From the NCBI RefSeq assembly GCF_000969885.1, contig NZ_CP009501.1, positions 2,921,877 through 2,985,876 of the forward strand: DNA of 64,000 bases, given 5' to 3'. Of the stretch, positions 30,674 to 40,084 are shown one piece after another. A program made the position numbers and the translations under genes. The stretch comes from Methanosarcina thermophila TM-1. Its GTDB lineage: Archaea > Halobacteriota > Methanosarcinia > Methanosarcinales > Methanosarcinaceae. Each line of letters begins with the position of its first letter. The first letter of the stretch is position 1. Under the pieces are notes generated by a model, which had not been told where the DNA came from, did not search any database, and worked only from the letters and a program-made list of their open reading frames with translations.

Positions 30674-31062
30674 TTCTGTTCCGTATTTATATTTTAATTC
30701 CCCTGTAAATATTAATATTTATCAATCAAAAAATAAACCTGTAATGTGAGATCTATGAACGGCTGAGATTATAGCCTGTGACCTGCTGCAGGTGGTTAAA
30801 AAAGGAAGAATGCAGCTATCTAGCCTGTTGAGGATCCTGCAGCCCAGAACCCTGAAATCGTCTTCAATTTTCTTGAGCACATTTCTGCAAAGTTCCTGAA
30901 AAGTAGGATTCCATCCGAATGGGGAGCCAATGTGAAGTTCAGTGCAATGTACCTTTCAGGAGTGATTATAAATATCCTTATACCAGTGATATTAGCTTAC
31001 TAGCTTACTACAATAAAAAGGTTTAAATTCTAAAACAATTTGCTTGATTAGCTCCAGAATAG
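30674..31062. other. Intergenic containing a coding-like fragment
   Basis: This 389-bp spacer holds a protein-like open stretch at 30824-31003, listed separately. There is no other feature. Confidence 0.5.
30824..31003 (+). pseudogene. Possible gene relic, 59 codons with C-terminal hydrophobic segment
   Basis: Codons from 30824 to the TAG at 31001 encode an Asn/Pro-rich start (PVEDPAAQNPEI), an amphipathic stretch (FNFLEHISAKFLKSRIPSEW) and a 20-residue hydrophobic end (MYLSGVIINILIPVILAY). There is no start codon: the frame follows directly after an in-frame TAG (30821-30823). Codon usage looks real and GC is above the surroundings. It is probably the tail of a decayed membrane protein gene. 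Confidence 0.4.
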
Positions 31063-31890
31063 ATGATAATAATGGCTCAAAATATAGACCTCCAAGGGAA
31101 GACCAATTCTCCTTTCCTGCTGGAGATGAAAAATGTGACTGTTGTTAAAAGTGGGAAAAAAATCCTTGATTCTCTGTCCCTTTCTATTGAGCAAGGAGAG
31201 CATGTTGCAATTATAGGACCTAACGGCTCCGGCAAATCTTCCCTCATCAAGACCTTTACAAAGGAATATTATCCCCTTGCATCAGCTGATGGATTAGTTC
31301 TGAATATCATGGGTAAAGGAACCTGGAATGTCTTTGAGCTAAGGAAGTTACTGGGAATTGTCTCCGGTGACCTGCAGCAGACCTACTGCCGCGAAGTCAG
31401 TGTGCTGGACGTTGTACTCTCAGGATTTTTCAGCAGCATAGGCATTTACTACAACCATGAAGTTACCCCTGAGATGAAATCCCGGGCATGGGAGGTGCTT
31501 AAGTTCCTTGAGATTTCCCACCTTGCAGACAGGATGATGTCTGAACTTTCATCAGGAGAAGCCAGGAGAGCACTTATAGGCAGAGCCCTTGTGCACGACC
31601 CGCAAGCCCTTATTTTAGACGAGCCTGCAAATAGTCTTGATCTTAAAGCTCTCCATAGTTTCCGCGAATGTATTCGAAAGATAGCCGGTTTGGGAAAAAG
31701 TGTAATTCTAGTCACTCACAACCTTGAGGATATTATTCCTGAAATTAATCGGGTGGTGCTCATAAAAGACGGAAAAATCTTCAGGGACGGAAAAAAAGAA
31801 GAAATTCTGACAGATGAGAATCTCTCAGAACTTTTTTCCCTCCCTGTTGAAGTCCTGAAGATAAATGGTTACTATACGGCTGTGGTCTGA
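31063..31890 (+). CDS. Orphan ABC transporter ATPase
   Basis: The 275-residue protein has all ABC motifs: Walker A GPNGSGKSS near 52, Q-loop in the LQQTYC region, signature LSSGEARRA near 160, Walker B ALILDEPANSLD near 184 and the H-loop in VTHNLED near 216. It has no membrane segments and no neighbouring permease. It resembles YlmA/ModF-like soluble ABC ATPases. Start ATG 31063 or 31072; neither has a clear SD. Confidence 0.85.
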   Translation: MIIMAQNIDLQGKTNSPFLLEMKNVTVVKSGKKILDSLSLSIEQGEHVAIIGPNGSGKSSLIKTFTKEYYPLASADGLVLNIMGKGTWNVFELRKLLGIVSGDLQQTYCREVSVLDVVLSGFFSSIGIYYNHEVTPEMKSRAWEVLKFLEISHLADRMMSELSSGEARRALIGRALVHDPQALILDEPANSLDLKALHSFRECIRKIAGLGKSVILVTHNLEDIIPEINRVVLIKDGKIFRDGKKEEILTDENLSELFSLPVEVLKINGYYTAVV

Positions 31891-32128
31891 CAAGAGTCGT
31901 TGATATATAACAAATGCAGATAACTGTAAAATATATTTTATATATTTTTCAAATCTCTATTTTTTACTTCTCAGAACTTTTTCATGCCCAGTCTTGTTAA
32001 ATCTTTTTAAAAACCTCCCTAAAAATTGTTAATCTCTACTTTAGTTACTTGTGTTTGTTTCTTGCGTTTATATAACCTTAAAAATAGTTTGCTTCTATTG
32101 AGAAGTGGGGGATTCTGGGGGTTGTTTG

Positions 32129-32485
32129 TTGGAAGTCTGCAATACTCGCGGTTCGTTCAGTTCCTACCTTTATGAGATACGTTTTATCATTCTTTTTTAT
32201 GTGATCGGAGATTGGGCCTCTACTGTTTATGCCCTGCCTCGGGGTATAGAATATAATCCTGTTCCTGCTATGATCCTGGAAAACTACGGAATTTATCACC
32301 TATTACTCATTAAAATAGGCTTTATTTTCTTGCTTTTCTATGTAGCGCCTATGATAAAAACGTCAGCAGGAAGATGGGCTCTTACAAAGCATATTATTGA
32401 ATTTGTAGGCATTTTTGTAACTGTAAATAATCTTATGGTTGTCTGTTATGGGAACAGTCTTATACAGGCGCTCGGGCTTGTATGA
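32129..32485 (+). CDS. Small four-TM membrane protein (DUF5658-like)
   Basis: The frame is open from GTG 32105, but TTG 32129 follows a G-rich SD (GGGGG at 32117-32121) and gives about 118 residues. Three to four hydrophobic helices are separated by a conserved-looking VIGDWASTVYALPRGIEYNP loop with a D...P...E-N-P pattern, as in DUF5658-type proteins. Function is unknown. It is convergent with the acetyltransferase. Confidence 0.65.
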   Translation: MEVCNTRGSFSSYLYEIRFIILFYVIGDWASTVYALPRGIEYNPVPAMILENYGIYHLLLIKIGFIFLLFYVAPMIKTSAGRWALTKHIIEFVGIFVTVNNLMVVCYGNSLIQALGLV

Positions 32486-32559
32486 TTTCTAAGGTCAATA
32501 CAACTGCTTATTTTTTCTCTTTTTTACACCCATATCTGAGTGAATCTTTCCTGCCTTCC

Positions 32560-33087
32560 TTATCTGGTTTTAGCATACAGGAAACAGTCGTAATAGTCTT
32601 CCCCTACCCTATGGATTTTTCTCATAACGCATTCTTTCTGGTACCCACATTTCTGGGCTACGCGCTCACTTGCACGATTTCGGGTGTCTATGAGGATGAC
32701 AATTCTCTGTAAATCCAGTTTCTCAAATCCGATCTTCTCGAGCTGTTTTACAGCCTCAGTAGCAATACCCCTTCCCTGATAGTCTCTATCAATGAAATAC
32801 CCAATTTCTCCTATCCAGGGTCTATGCTGGTCGATCCTGATTCCACAGGCTCCTACAAGTTTTCCGTAATAGAGAATAGAGTAATTGTGCTCAAAGTTAG
32901 CCCTTCTTTTAGCTTCATTAAGCTGTAGAAAGTCTCTCTCTTCTTCAAGTGTTTTTATAGGAAACTCCATGAACTCAAGATTTGTATGTGAGATTATCTC
33001 AAAGAAACGTTCGGCATCAAAGAGTTCCTGAGGGCGAATTTTTACTTCGGGCATAAACAGAGATTGAATCTCCTTTATGAAAAACAT
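32560..33087 (-). CDS. GNAT acetyltransferase (RimJ/RimL type)
   Basis: The 175-residue protein has the acetyl-CoA binding loop in DYQGRGIATEAVKQLEKIGFE (about 104-124) and the NRASERVAQKCGY segment near 140, both typical of RimJ/RimL-like N-acetyltransferases. Members acetylate protein N-termini or small amines. It is divergent from the AlkD-like gene, with 114 bp between the start codons. Confidence 0.85.
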   Translation of the reverse strand: MFFIKEIQSLFMPEVKIRPQELFDAERFFEIISHTNLEFMEFPIKTLEEERDFLQLNEAKRRANFEHNYSILYYGKLVGACGIRIDQHRPWIGEIGYFIDRDYQGRGIATEAVKQLEKIGFEKLDLQRIVILIDTRNRASERVAQKCGYQKECVMRKIHRVGEDYYDCFLYAKTR

Positions 33088-33201
33088 TTTCAGGCTCGGT
33101 TTTTATTTTATCTTAATTTTTATTCTTCTGGAAGATTCACTAAAAATAAAATAGAGGTAGTATAAATAAAGTATAAGTATACCTCTATTTAAATAAGAAC
33201 T

Positions 33202-33918
33202 GTGGAACCCAATATTATAGCCAGGATAAGAGAGGATCTGGCACTTAATGCGGATGAGAGAACAAAAGCCAGTAGTTTTCGCTTTTTTAAAGAAAAAGTT
33301 CATTGCTACGGAGTAAGATCTGCGCTTGTTGGAAGAATCGCGAAAGATTATTTTAGCGAAATCGAGTTCGAAGACAAGAAAACAATCTTTGCCATGTGTG
33401 AAGAACTTTTTCGGTCGGATTACAACGAGGAAGCCTTTATCGCAGCTGAATGGGCTTACTGGGTAAGAGAAGCTTACACTGAGGACGATTTCTTCACTTT
33501 TGAGCGCTGGATTGAAAACTACATCAACAACTGGGCAAAATGCGACACCCTGTGCAACCACGCAGTAGGCTCTTTTATTGAGAAATTTCCAGCTTATGTA
33601 GCAAACCTCAAAGCCTGGGCTCTGTCGGATAACAGGTGGGTTCGGCGGGCGGCGGCAGTAACCCTGATCCTGCCTGCCCGAAAAGGCAATTTCCTGAATG
33701 AGGTTTTTGAAATATCCGATCTTCTGCTCAAAGACCGGGACGATCTGGTGCAGAAAGGTTATGGCTGGTTGCTCAAAGAAGCCAGTAAAGCCCACCAGCA
33801 GGAAGTCTTCGACTACGTTATGAGAAATAAAAAAGAAATGCCCAGAACCGCTCTGCGTTACGCGATCGAGAAAATGCCACCAGATCTGAGATCCAGAGCC
33901 ATGGAAAAAAACTGGTAA
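33202..33918 (+). CDS. DNA alkylation repair protein (AlkD-like)
   Basis: The 238-residue all-helical protein of HEAT-like repeats starts at GTG 33202. It has conserved AlkD-family segments WAYWVREAYTEDDFFTFE, CDTLCNHAVG and DNRWVRRAAAVTLI. AlkD enzymes excise bulky or cationic alkylated bases. A long open frame on the opposite strand (33103-33984) is a shadow of this gene. Confidence 0.88.
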   Translation: MEPNIIARIREDLALNADERTKASSFRFFKEKVHCYGVRSALVGRIAKDYFSEIEFEDKKTIFAMCEELFRSDYNEEAFIAAEWAYWVREAYTEDDFFTFERWIENYINNWAKCDTLCNHAVGSFIEKFPAYVANLKAWALSDNRWVRRAAAVTLILPARKGNFLNEVFEISDLLLKDRDDLVQKGYGWLLKEASKAHQQEVFDYVMRNKKEMPRTALRYAIEKMPPDLRSRAMEKNW

Positions 33919-34694
33919 ATCCTGAACCAGGTGCAGGAAAGCGGAAAAAGAGGGCGCAGGAAAGCGGAAAAAGGAAAGGAACAATGAGAAAATATTGTAA
34001 AGATATTAAAAAACTAGAATTAGAAGAGAGAATTAGAAGGGATATGAGAAGTGAGAATAGTTGGGAGTAAGGAACTTCCCCGACACAGTACCCCCATACA
34101 ATATCTTCGTTCCTTACTCCCGGATGTTCCCTTTTAATTCCTGTATCTATTGCCTGCAACTGACTTCTGCAGGGACTTTGTCTCAATTACATATTTTTCC
34201 CTAGGTTACAATTACAAAGATCTTTTCACAAGTATTTTGTTCTATTTACCCAGCTATGATACTGAATTAACATTTAGAAAACTTTTGATAACACCATCTC
34301 CTGTGTCTGGTTTTTTAAAACCCCTTTCTGCAAGGCAGGATGTTCAGCATTCTTATTTTCCATTAAATGAGATAAAATGTGAATGAAAAGAGAAAGGTAA
34401 GAGAACAGGTTATTGAGAGTTTTATCTGGTCAAGAAAGTGTTCACTGGTTAATATTAGTAATCAGGTTAAGATCATGGAAAATACAGAAGATCTGGCGAA
34501 AGGGAGCATACAACAGTTTTCTCGCAGTTTTCGAGTCTTTGTAGCTAGCAAGATTCATTAAAACAAGAATTGAGACAAAATTATGTTAAAGTTAGAAAAT
34601 GTCAATATATCAACGTGAACAAGGCAAATAAAAGTAATAAAAATAAAATTAATTTTATTACCTATTTTTTTTAAAAAGTGATGTGATGATATTA
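33919..34694. other. 776-bp spacer with 18-bp direct repeat; no supported gene
   Basis: GCAGGAAAGCGGAAAAAG is repeated at 33933-33950 and 33956-33973. A weak 60-codon frame starts at GTG 34379 but has no SD or recognisable motif. The rest is AT-rich. Confidence 0.6.
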
Positions 34695-35369
34695 TCACCA
34701 ATATATCAATAAATTAGCCAAAGTACAGCCCATCTGAACCGTGCCACTCCTGAATAGATATTTCCCAGTAAGCGGCTGTCCGACCTCAACATTGAGTTGC
34801 TTATCCTGGAGAGTTGCACCGCCAGGCACGCCAGTACAATCTATATAAACTGTTCCCTTATCTGTGGTCTGGAAAACATTGAATGCGTGATTGCAACTCC
34901 TCGAGCCGATCCATCCGGCTCTAATGCCATTCTTCTCCGCATTATCATGGAGAGTTTTGGCGAAATCGCTGCATACATAGGTAGAAGTATAAGGCCTCTC
35001 ATCGGTCTTATCAGCTTTTAAAAACTCTATAAGCTGATCGTACGTAGGATCTACCGCGTTATTGTAGTTTGTCAATGTAATGACCTCGCCATTTCCTCCT
35101 ACCGTACAAACATTATTCGAGCAGAGCTTCACTGTTGTAGTACCTGCCGCATCAGTTGGAACCACGGGTTGGACTTCATCAGGCGGTACTGCAGCATCTT
35201 CAGCCTCATCAGCCGTAGCAGTTTCCCTGCAACTTTCACAGGGTTCATATCTATAATGATTCGGGAAATGTCTATGACATTTCCCTTCTCCGGAACAATA
35301 TGCAGCTGAAGCTGCCGAAGCGGTCAAAAATAAAATAATAAAAATAGAAAATATTTTTAATAGTCTCAT
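34695..35369 (-). CDS. Secreted transglutaminase-like protein
   Basis: The best start is ATG 35369, which begins a classic signal peptide (MRLLKIFSIFIILFLTASA, cleaved near ASA-A). The ATG at 35393 would add eight residues. After a Cys/His-rich and Pro/Ala-rich linker, the C-terminal half has a Cys-His-Asp arrangement (YVCSDFAKTL, NHAFNVF, VYIDCT) typical of transglutaminase-like folds. It is probably exported and may act on, or bind to, the envelope. A TATA-like element lies at about 35402-35414 on the minus strand. Confidence 0.7.
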   Translation of the reverse strand: MRLLKIFSIFIILFLTASAASAAYCSGEGKCHRHFPNHYRYEPCESCRETATADEAEDAAVPPDEVQPVVPTDAAGTTTVKLCSNNVCTVGGNGEVITLTNYNNAVDPTYDQLIEFLKADKTDERPYTSTYVCSDFAKTLHDNAEKNGIRAGWIGSRSCNHAFNVFQTTDKGTVYIDCTGVPGGATLQDKQLNVEVGQPLTGKYLFRSGTVQMGCTLANLLIYW

Positions 35370-35393
35370 TCCTAATATCCCTCTAAAGTACAA

Positions 35394-35819
35394 CGAAGTA
35401 ACAATATAAATATTTTTCCAAAAACGTAGGATATATTGAAAAAATTTTATTAATTAACTCAAGCTATTTAAGATCATATTTATGCAGCTCTATATATTTT
35501 CAGACTTAACCAAAAAATATTCATAAAAAATGTAAGATTTTTTACAGGCTTTTTCAAAAAAGAGTTTGACCGCAAGCCTTTTAAAAAAATTTTGAGCGAG
35601 AACTTTTTAAGAAAAGGTTTTATCGAAAACTTTTTAGAAAAAAGTTTGGATTACAAGCCTTTTCAAAAAAGGCTTGAGTGAAAGCCCCGTGAAACGGGTA
35701 CACTTTAAAAAATAGAAACAGATCGTTTTTACTTGCACTTCACTGTTTAATCGGTTTACTGTTATAAATTGTAACCGTTTTTCAACTTGAAATCAGTCCC
35801 TGCTCTGGTTTATCAGACT
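35394..35819. other. Spacer with chain of hairpins
   Basis: Contains the repeat cluster at 35545-35676 and a flanking AT-rich region. No open frame. Confidence 0.6.
35545..35676. repeat. Chain of short inverted repeats (dispersed family)
   Basis: Successive small hairpins occur: AACTTTTT/AAAAGGTTT, AAACTTTTT/AAAAAGTTT (about 35627-35648), then a perfect CAAGCCTTTT/AAAAGGCTTG stem (35654-35663 and 35667-35676). The last stem recurs exactly at 54662-54684, and related half-copies lie at about 15437-15475. Confidence 0.75.
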
Positions 35820-36218
35820 TTATTCTGTAGTGACCCCGTCGAATTCAGCTTCATTTGCTTCGGCTTCTTCTTTCGTGGCACGCACGATTCCATCCTTGTG
35901 GTGTGCCGGCGAATAGATTGTATAAAGTTTTAGATCCTCTGTGTCCGAAGTGTTGATAACATTATGCTGCGCTCCGGCTGGCACAACCACTGCAACTCCG
36001 TCCTTGAGCTCGTATTCGTTGCCGTCGATTATACACTTTCCCTGCCCAGATTCAAAACGGAAAAACTGGTCGTTTTCCTCATGCACTTCCATTCCGATTT
36101 CTTCCCTGGGCTTTAGGCTCATTAATACTAACTGGCTGTACTTTGAGGTGTAGAGCACCTTACGGAAATTGTTATTTTCCAGAGTGGCCTCCTCTATATT
36201 AATACTAAACCCTTTCAT
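35820..36218 (-). CDS. Cupin-domain protein
   Basis: The 132-residue single cupin has metal-ligand motifs in EIGMEVHEENDQFFRFESGQG (His and Glu) and in PAGAQHNVINT (His). Small cupins of this kind are isomerases, dioxygenases or binding proteins; the substrate is unknown. A TATA box (36241-36250) is centred only 28 bp upstream of the ATG, so the transcript is probably leaderless. Confidence 0.88.
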   Translation of the reverse strand: MKGFSINIEEATLENNNFRKVLYTSKYSQLVLMSLKPREEIGMEVHEENDQFFRFESGQGKCIIDGNEYELKDGVAVVVPAGAQHNVINTSDTEDLKLYTIYSPAHHKDGIVRATKEEAEANEAEFDGVTTE

Positions 36219-36873
36219 ACGTTTTAATACATGATTGCTAGTATATATAATTACTTGGCAATGTGATTAACTGGAACAAATATTAAAAAAGTAAAACATC
36301 TATACAACACTTTGACAAAAAAATAAATATATTATACAATTATAAAAGCATTTGGACTAATTAAAGAAGAGAAATATCTATACCATATTTTGGTACAAAA
36401 TAAGATCTTACACAATTATAAAAGTATTTAGACCAATTGAGTTAAAAATTGGAACTAAAGTATGCCATTAGCGTGTCTGCGATTATGATTTACTTCGATA
36501 CGTTCCCAGAAATGTGATGAGGTTAATGCTTATGTCCCTGAGTTAAAGAATCATGGGTTTTACATTTCGTACTATAAATTCAATTTTAATATCAACAAAA
36601 ATGAAAATGCTGTCTGGAGATTTAATTGCCTTAATTTTTTCACAGTAAGTTTAATATACTTGTAAGTGCTATTATTATTTATATTAAGTTATTTTAATGC
36701 CTTGCTTTTTTTACATGGGAAATATGAATATAGCCCGATCCAAATTTTTTATTAAAACTTATATCATATCTCTAGCTTAATGCTTATACATATTTGATAC
36801 TCTGGAGACTCGGCATCTTCAGTTTAAAAACAAATCTCAAAAATAAAGGTTAATTAAAAAGGAAGCGAGGACA
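36219..36873. other. 655-bp spacer with duplicated TATA-containing repeat
   Basis: A 28-bp sequence with ACAATTATAAAAG is present at 36335-36362 and, with four changes, at 36411-36438. Each copy includes a good TATA-like element. Short coding-like fragments (about 36490-36665) contain several stops. No intact gene is seen before the TTG start at 36874. Confidence 0.6.
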
Positions 36874-37230
36874 TTGGATTCACAAAAAATGAAAAATCTG
36901 GTTCGAAAATTCAATACCTGTATTGATATGAATAAAGACTATCAGGCATATTCAGATTTTAAGGAAGGAGTTAATAAAGGTCTGGATATCGCCAAATATG
37001 CTTTCGAGGAGAATCTGGAAAAACTCTCCTTATCCTGCTCCGATGAGGATAGGATTGAAAGGATAAGGTTATTGGAAAACGATTTTAACGCGCTCTTAGA
37101 CGCCATTACCCTGCCAAAAACGCCGAATTGCTCGGAGGAGCGGCTAGTTGGAGTACAAACCGGATTCGAAAAATCGAAAAAGATCTTTAAGGAATTCATA
37201 AAGGAATCATTCCCCCTGGAGAATACATAA
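36874..37230 (+). CDS. Small helical protein, paralogue of 39144 gene
   Basis: The 118-residue charged, all-helical protein has no recognisable family. It starts at TTG 36874 behind GGAAGCGAGG. It shares the pattern YSDFKEGVNKGLDIAKYAFEEN, LLD-I and GFEKSKK-F-EFIK with the protein at 39144, so the two are paralogues. No signal peptide or membrane segment is present. Role unknown. Confidence 0.7.
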   Translation: MDSQKMKNLVRKFNTCIDMNKDYQAYSDFKEGVNKGLDIAKYAFEENLEKLSLSCSDEDRIERIRLLENDFNALLDAITLPKTPNCSEERLVGVQTGFEKSKKIFKEFIKESFPLENT

Positions 37231-38404
37231 AAAATTTAGAATTTTTTGAGCTCAAAGGCTTTATTCTTTTTTACTTAGCTTAAGAGCTCTACTTTTATAG
37301 TTCCAATTTTATCAAACTTAAAACCCTACTTTTATAGTCATAATTTTATTAAACTTAAAACCCTACTTTAGGGAGCTAAAAACTTTTACTCTTTCTTACT
37401 GAGTCTACTCGCTCTATTTTTTCTATTGGCCTAAGACCTCTATTTTTTAATCAAACCAATAAAAGGCAATTATGTTCATTGTTTTTCTCTTTCACTCCTG
37501 TTCTCTTACCTTAAAAAAGGAAGAGATGAAATATATAAGCAAACTTGCAGATATAAGAGGTGGCAAACTCATCTTGTCGTGCTTCTAGCTGAAAGGGAAA
37601 AAGCTAAAGCTAAGGTTTTCTGAAAAATGGAACCCACGAAAAAAGCAGTTCCGCCAGAGATGAGAATGATCCGAGAGCAGTGAATAATCACCAGAAGAAC
37701 CAGAACCTGAGCTGAAATAATTTTCTTTCGAATCCACCCTGCAAGTCATAGAGACATAAAATCGGTTTATTGTACTCTATAATTGAACCTATCGAAAATG
37801 TTAAAAAGGATGTTATATTATCATGTTCTCGATAATACTATATGAGGTAAAAAGGAGCAAGTAAAACGTCAACGACCGAAATGCAGATCTCAGTATGTGC
37901 ATTGTTTTTTTTGGCTATATGTTTCACAATTTTGTTTTTTAGCTGTAAGTTTTTTTTATGGAGATGTTCAAAATATAACAAAGAGTAAGAGTATAACAAA
38001 GAATAAGAAGGAGCAGGTAGATTCTTTAGCTGGATAAAACCGAATTTAATTTTTTATAATTTTTAGTTTTTATCCTTTTACATTTTTGCATCTTCTCTAA
38101 TTTTTTCCTTTAACTATATCTTATATATTTTCTATATTCCTTTAAGATTTTATTACTCAGTTCAAAGAGCGTTAGATTATAGTTAGACATATATTCACAG
38201 ATAAAATTCATTAAGAATAAAAATTCGATTATTCTGGCAGGAAAATTTAATACACTACCTAAGTATTCGGTTTGAAAACAATTAAAAAAAAGATTGAAAG
38301 CTGAACAAAACAGATATATAAAATGGAACATATAATCTCTTACGTATATAGATAAAAGTATACATAGATAAATTAGAATTTTTTCAGTTATATGGGGGTA
38401 AATT
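37231..38404. other. 1.17-kb gene-poor spacer with 37-bp tandem repeat
   Basis: The region is AT-rich. It contains the tandem repeat at 37289-37362 and several short broken frames, none with a start, SD and family signal. A 20-codon ATG frame at 37524 ends in TAG and would continue 24 codons if read through. Confidence 0.6.
37289..37362. repeat. 37-bp tandem repeat (two copies plus partial)
   Basis: Two adjacent 37-bp units (37289-37325 and 37326-37362), beginning CTACTTTTATAGT and ending AACTTAAAACC, differ at five positions. An 8-bp start of a third unit follows. Confidence 0.85.
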
Positions 38405-38707
38405 ATGGAAGAGAAAGAACAGAAAGCAATATTTGGAGTCTGTCCAAATTGTGGAAAGCCGTTCAGGATAGAACCAACAGGTGGCGGGGAAGATTGGCGC
38501 TTCTGCTCAGATGTCTGCTTAAATCCTGCAGCAATACCAACAGGGGCAAGGCTGATGCCCGATCAGGCTACTCTACGCTTTGTAGATGGAAACATGAATG
38601 AGTATCTGCGAGATGAATATATCAAAGTTCACGGTATCGATCCTCTGCCCATCTGGAAAGCTATGGAGAAATGGCGTGAAGAACAAATGAAAAAATGGAA
38701 GATGTAA
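38405..38707 (+). CDS. Zinc-finger-like small protein
   Basis: The 100-residue protein has a CPNCGKPF pair (residues 13-20) and a FCSDVC pair (33-38), forming a treble-clef or FCS-type zinc site. A basic, Trp-rich tail (WKAMEKWREEQMKKWK) follows. The GGGGGT SD at 38394-38399 supports the ATG. Function is unknown; a nucleic-acid or protein-binding role is possible. Confidence 0.75.
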   Translation: MEEKEQKAIFGVCPNCGKPFRIEPTGGGEDWRFCSDVCLNPAAIPTGARLMPDQATLRFVDGNMNEYLRDEYIKVHGIDPLPIWKAMEKWREEQMKKWKM

Positions 38708-39143
38708 CTCGAGGTATATACTTTCTGAATTATTTCACCTTTTTACTTATTCTCTTATTTTGCTTTTTTTCAGTTTTATTTCTTAGTTCTTATTTCTCTA
38801 GTTTTAATTTTACCTTTACCCTCCTAGCTTTTATCTTTACTCTCTCCCGATTGTATTCCATATTATGTTTTATTTTTGCTTCTGTCATCTTCCCCCTTTT
38901 TTAATTTTTAATTTTATTCCCCTCATTATTCTCTCAGGCATATCGAATAATACAGGTGAAGATGCAATAATGCTTAATATTAAAATGAGATTACAATTCT
39001 CGATAGATTAAATTGACCGAATTTCGAGATAAGATATAAATAATATATCCTTAATTTCTGGAAGCGAGATTAATTTAGTCGGGAATTAAAATTTCTTTCT
39101 ACTGGCGTGGATACTTTCTGTTTTTAAGATTTGGAGGGGTTGA
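38708..39143. other. Pyrimidine-rich spacer and promoter of 39144 gene
   Basis: About 200 bp (38730-38905) is strongly pyrimidine-rich on the plus strand, which makes a spurious hydrophobic frame. A TATA-like element (AAGATATAAATAATATA, about 39031-39047) precedes the gene at 39144. Confidence 0.55.
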
Positions 39144-39482
39144 TTGGAGAAGCAAAAAGTTAAAGATGCGGTTAGAGCATTTAGTGAGCTAATTGAGAGG
39201 AATAAGGATAGACAACCTTATTCAGATTATAAAGAAGGAATAAATCATGGACTCGAAATAGCCAAAGATACATTTGAGGAAAATGCGGAGAAATTTATTT
39301 ATTCCAATTCAACTGAAGAGCGGGATGCAAAGATAAAAAACTTACAGGATAAATTTAACCTTCTTTTAGACACGATAGTTGTCGAAAAACCCCGTTATAC
39401 CGGAGACCATTTGAAAGGGATAGATAAAGGTTTCGAGAAATCTAAAAAGCTATTTGGGGAATTTATAAAGAATTTCGTATAA
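39144..39482 (+). CDS. Small helical protein, paralogue of 36874 gene
   Basis: The 112-residue protein starts at TTG 39144 behind GGAGG (39133-39137). It shares with the 36874 product the YSDYKEGINHGLEIAKDTFEEN block, a central LLDTI and the end motif GFEKSKKLFGEFIK. Both are acidic-basic helical proteins without membrane segments. The pair flanks the zinc-finger gene, suggesting local duplication. Function unknown. Confidence 0.7.
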   Translation: MEKQKVKDAVRAFSELIERNKDRQPYSDYKEGINHGLEIAKDTFEENAEKFIYSNSTEERDAKIKNLQDKFNLLLDTIVVEKPRYTGDHLKGIDKGFEKSKKLFGEFIKNFV

Positions 39483-39755
39483 TTGAATTAAAGCTTAGAA
39501 TCTCCAATTTTTCATTATCCTCTCTTCATTTTCATTATTTGTTGATTCTCTTTTATAGAAAGTAATTTTTATTTCTTTATCGTAGGATCGGGGATTACTG
39601 CAGCAACTGAAATACTATCTTGTTTTCCGTACATACGCCTGTGTTGGTAGAATATACAGTCAGAGACTATATGTTCATCAGCTAAGCTTCAATCTAATTT
39701 GCAGGTAAAATACACATTTACTGGCAGAAATAGTCTTTTTTGTCGATTAAATGTC

Positions 39756-39929
39756 TCATCCATTATCGTTTAAAGCTATTCCTCGTATTTCCAATAATTC
39801 AGATAACCTGTTCAATGCGTATTTTTTTTCATTTATCATAACTTCTAATTTGTTTACTTCCGCCTCTAACTGTGCAATTTCTATTTTTAACTGTAATATC
39901 TGCTCCTTAATGAGATCATTACTTTGCAT
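39756..39929 (-). CDS. 57-residue coiled-coil microprotein
   Basis: The frame starts at ATG 39927-39929 on the minus strand and encodes 57 residues. It has clear heptads (LQLKIEIAQLEAEVNKLEV) and a helical tail with LNRLSELLEI. A TATA-like ATTTATACAT lies about 55 bp upstream, and a weak GGA-rich site precedes the ATG. It is likely to form a parallel or antiparallel dimer. The overlapping plus-strand frame is Ser/Phe/Cys-rich and looks like a shadow. Confidence 0.6.
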   Translation of the reverse strand: MQSNDLIKEQILQLKIEIAQLEAEVNKLEVMINEKKYALNRLSELLEIRGIALNDNG

Positions 39930-40084
39930 CGTATCCGTCCGGTAACTTTGTATTAACCCCTTAAATCAATGATATTGCATATGTATAAATCAATTCGTTC
40001 TCACTTTTTAGATATTCACTTACTTATTATTCTGTCACTATTGTGATCTCTGACAAATAGATATATGTATTATTTGAAAACAAA

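Noticed and set aside
30821-30823. In-frame TAG before the coding relic read as pyrrolysine
   Set aside because: The upstream extension is only a few codons long and has no start, so read-through is not supported.
33103-33984. Long minus-strand open frame of 293 codons opposite AlkD
   Set aside because: It is exactly antisense to a well-conserved AlkD-like gene, is Phe/Ser-rich and has no SD or family signal.
37524-37660. Short ATG frame that could extend through TAG as pyrrolysine
   Set aside because: Forty-five codons after read-through, no homologue recognised and no context linking it to methylamine genes.
38110-38331. Minus-strand hydrophobic frame of 73 codons
   Set aside because: Composition follows the AT-rich DNA; no SD, no promoter at a sensible distance and no recognisable family.
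39751-39945. Plus-strand frame of 64 codons
   Set aside because: It overlaps the coiled-coil frame on the minus strand, which has a far better protein pattern.
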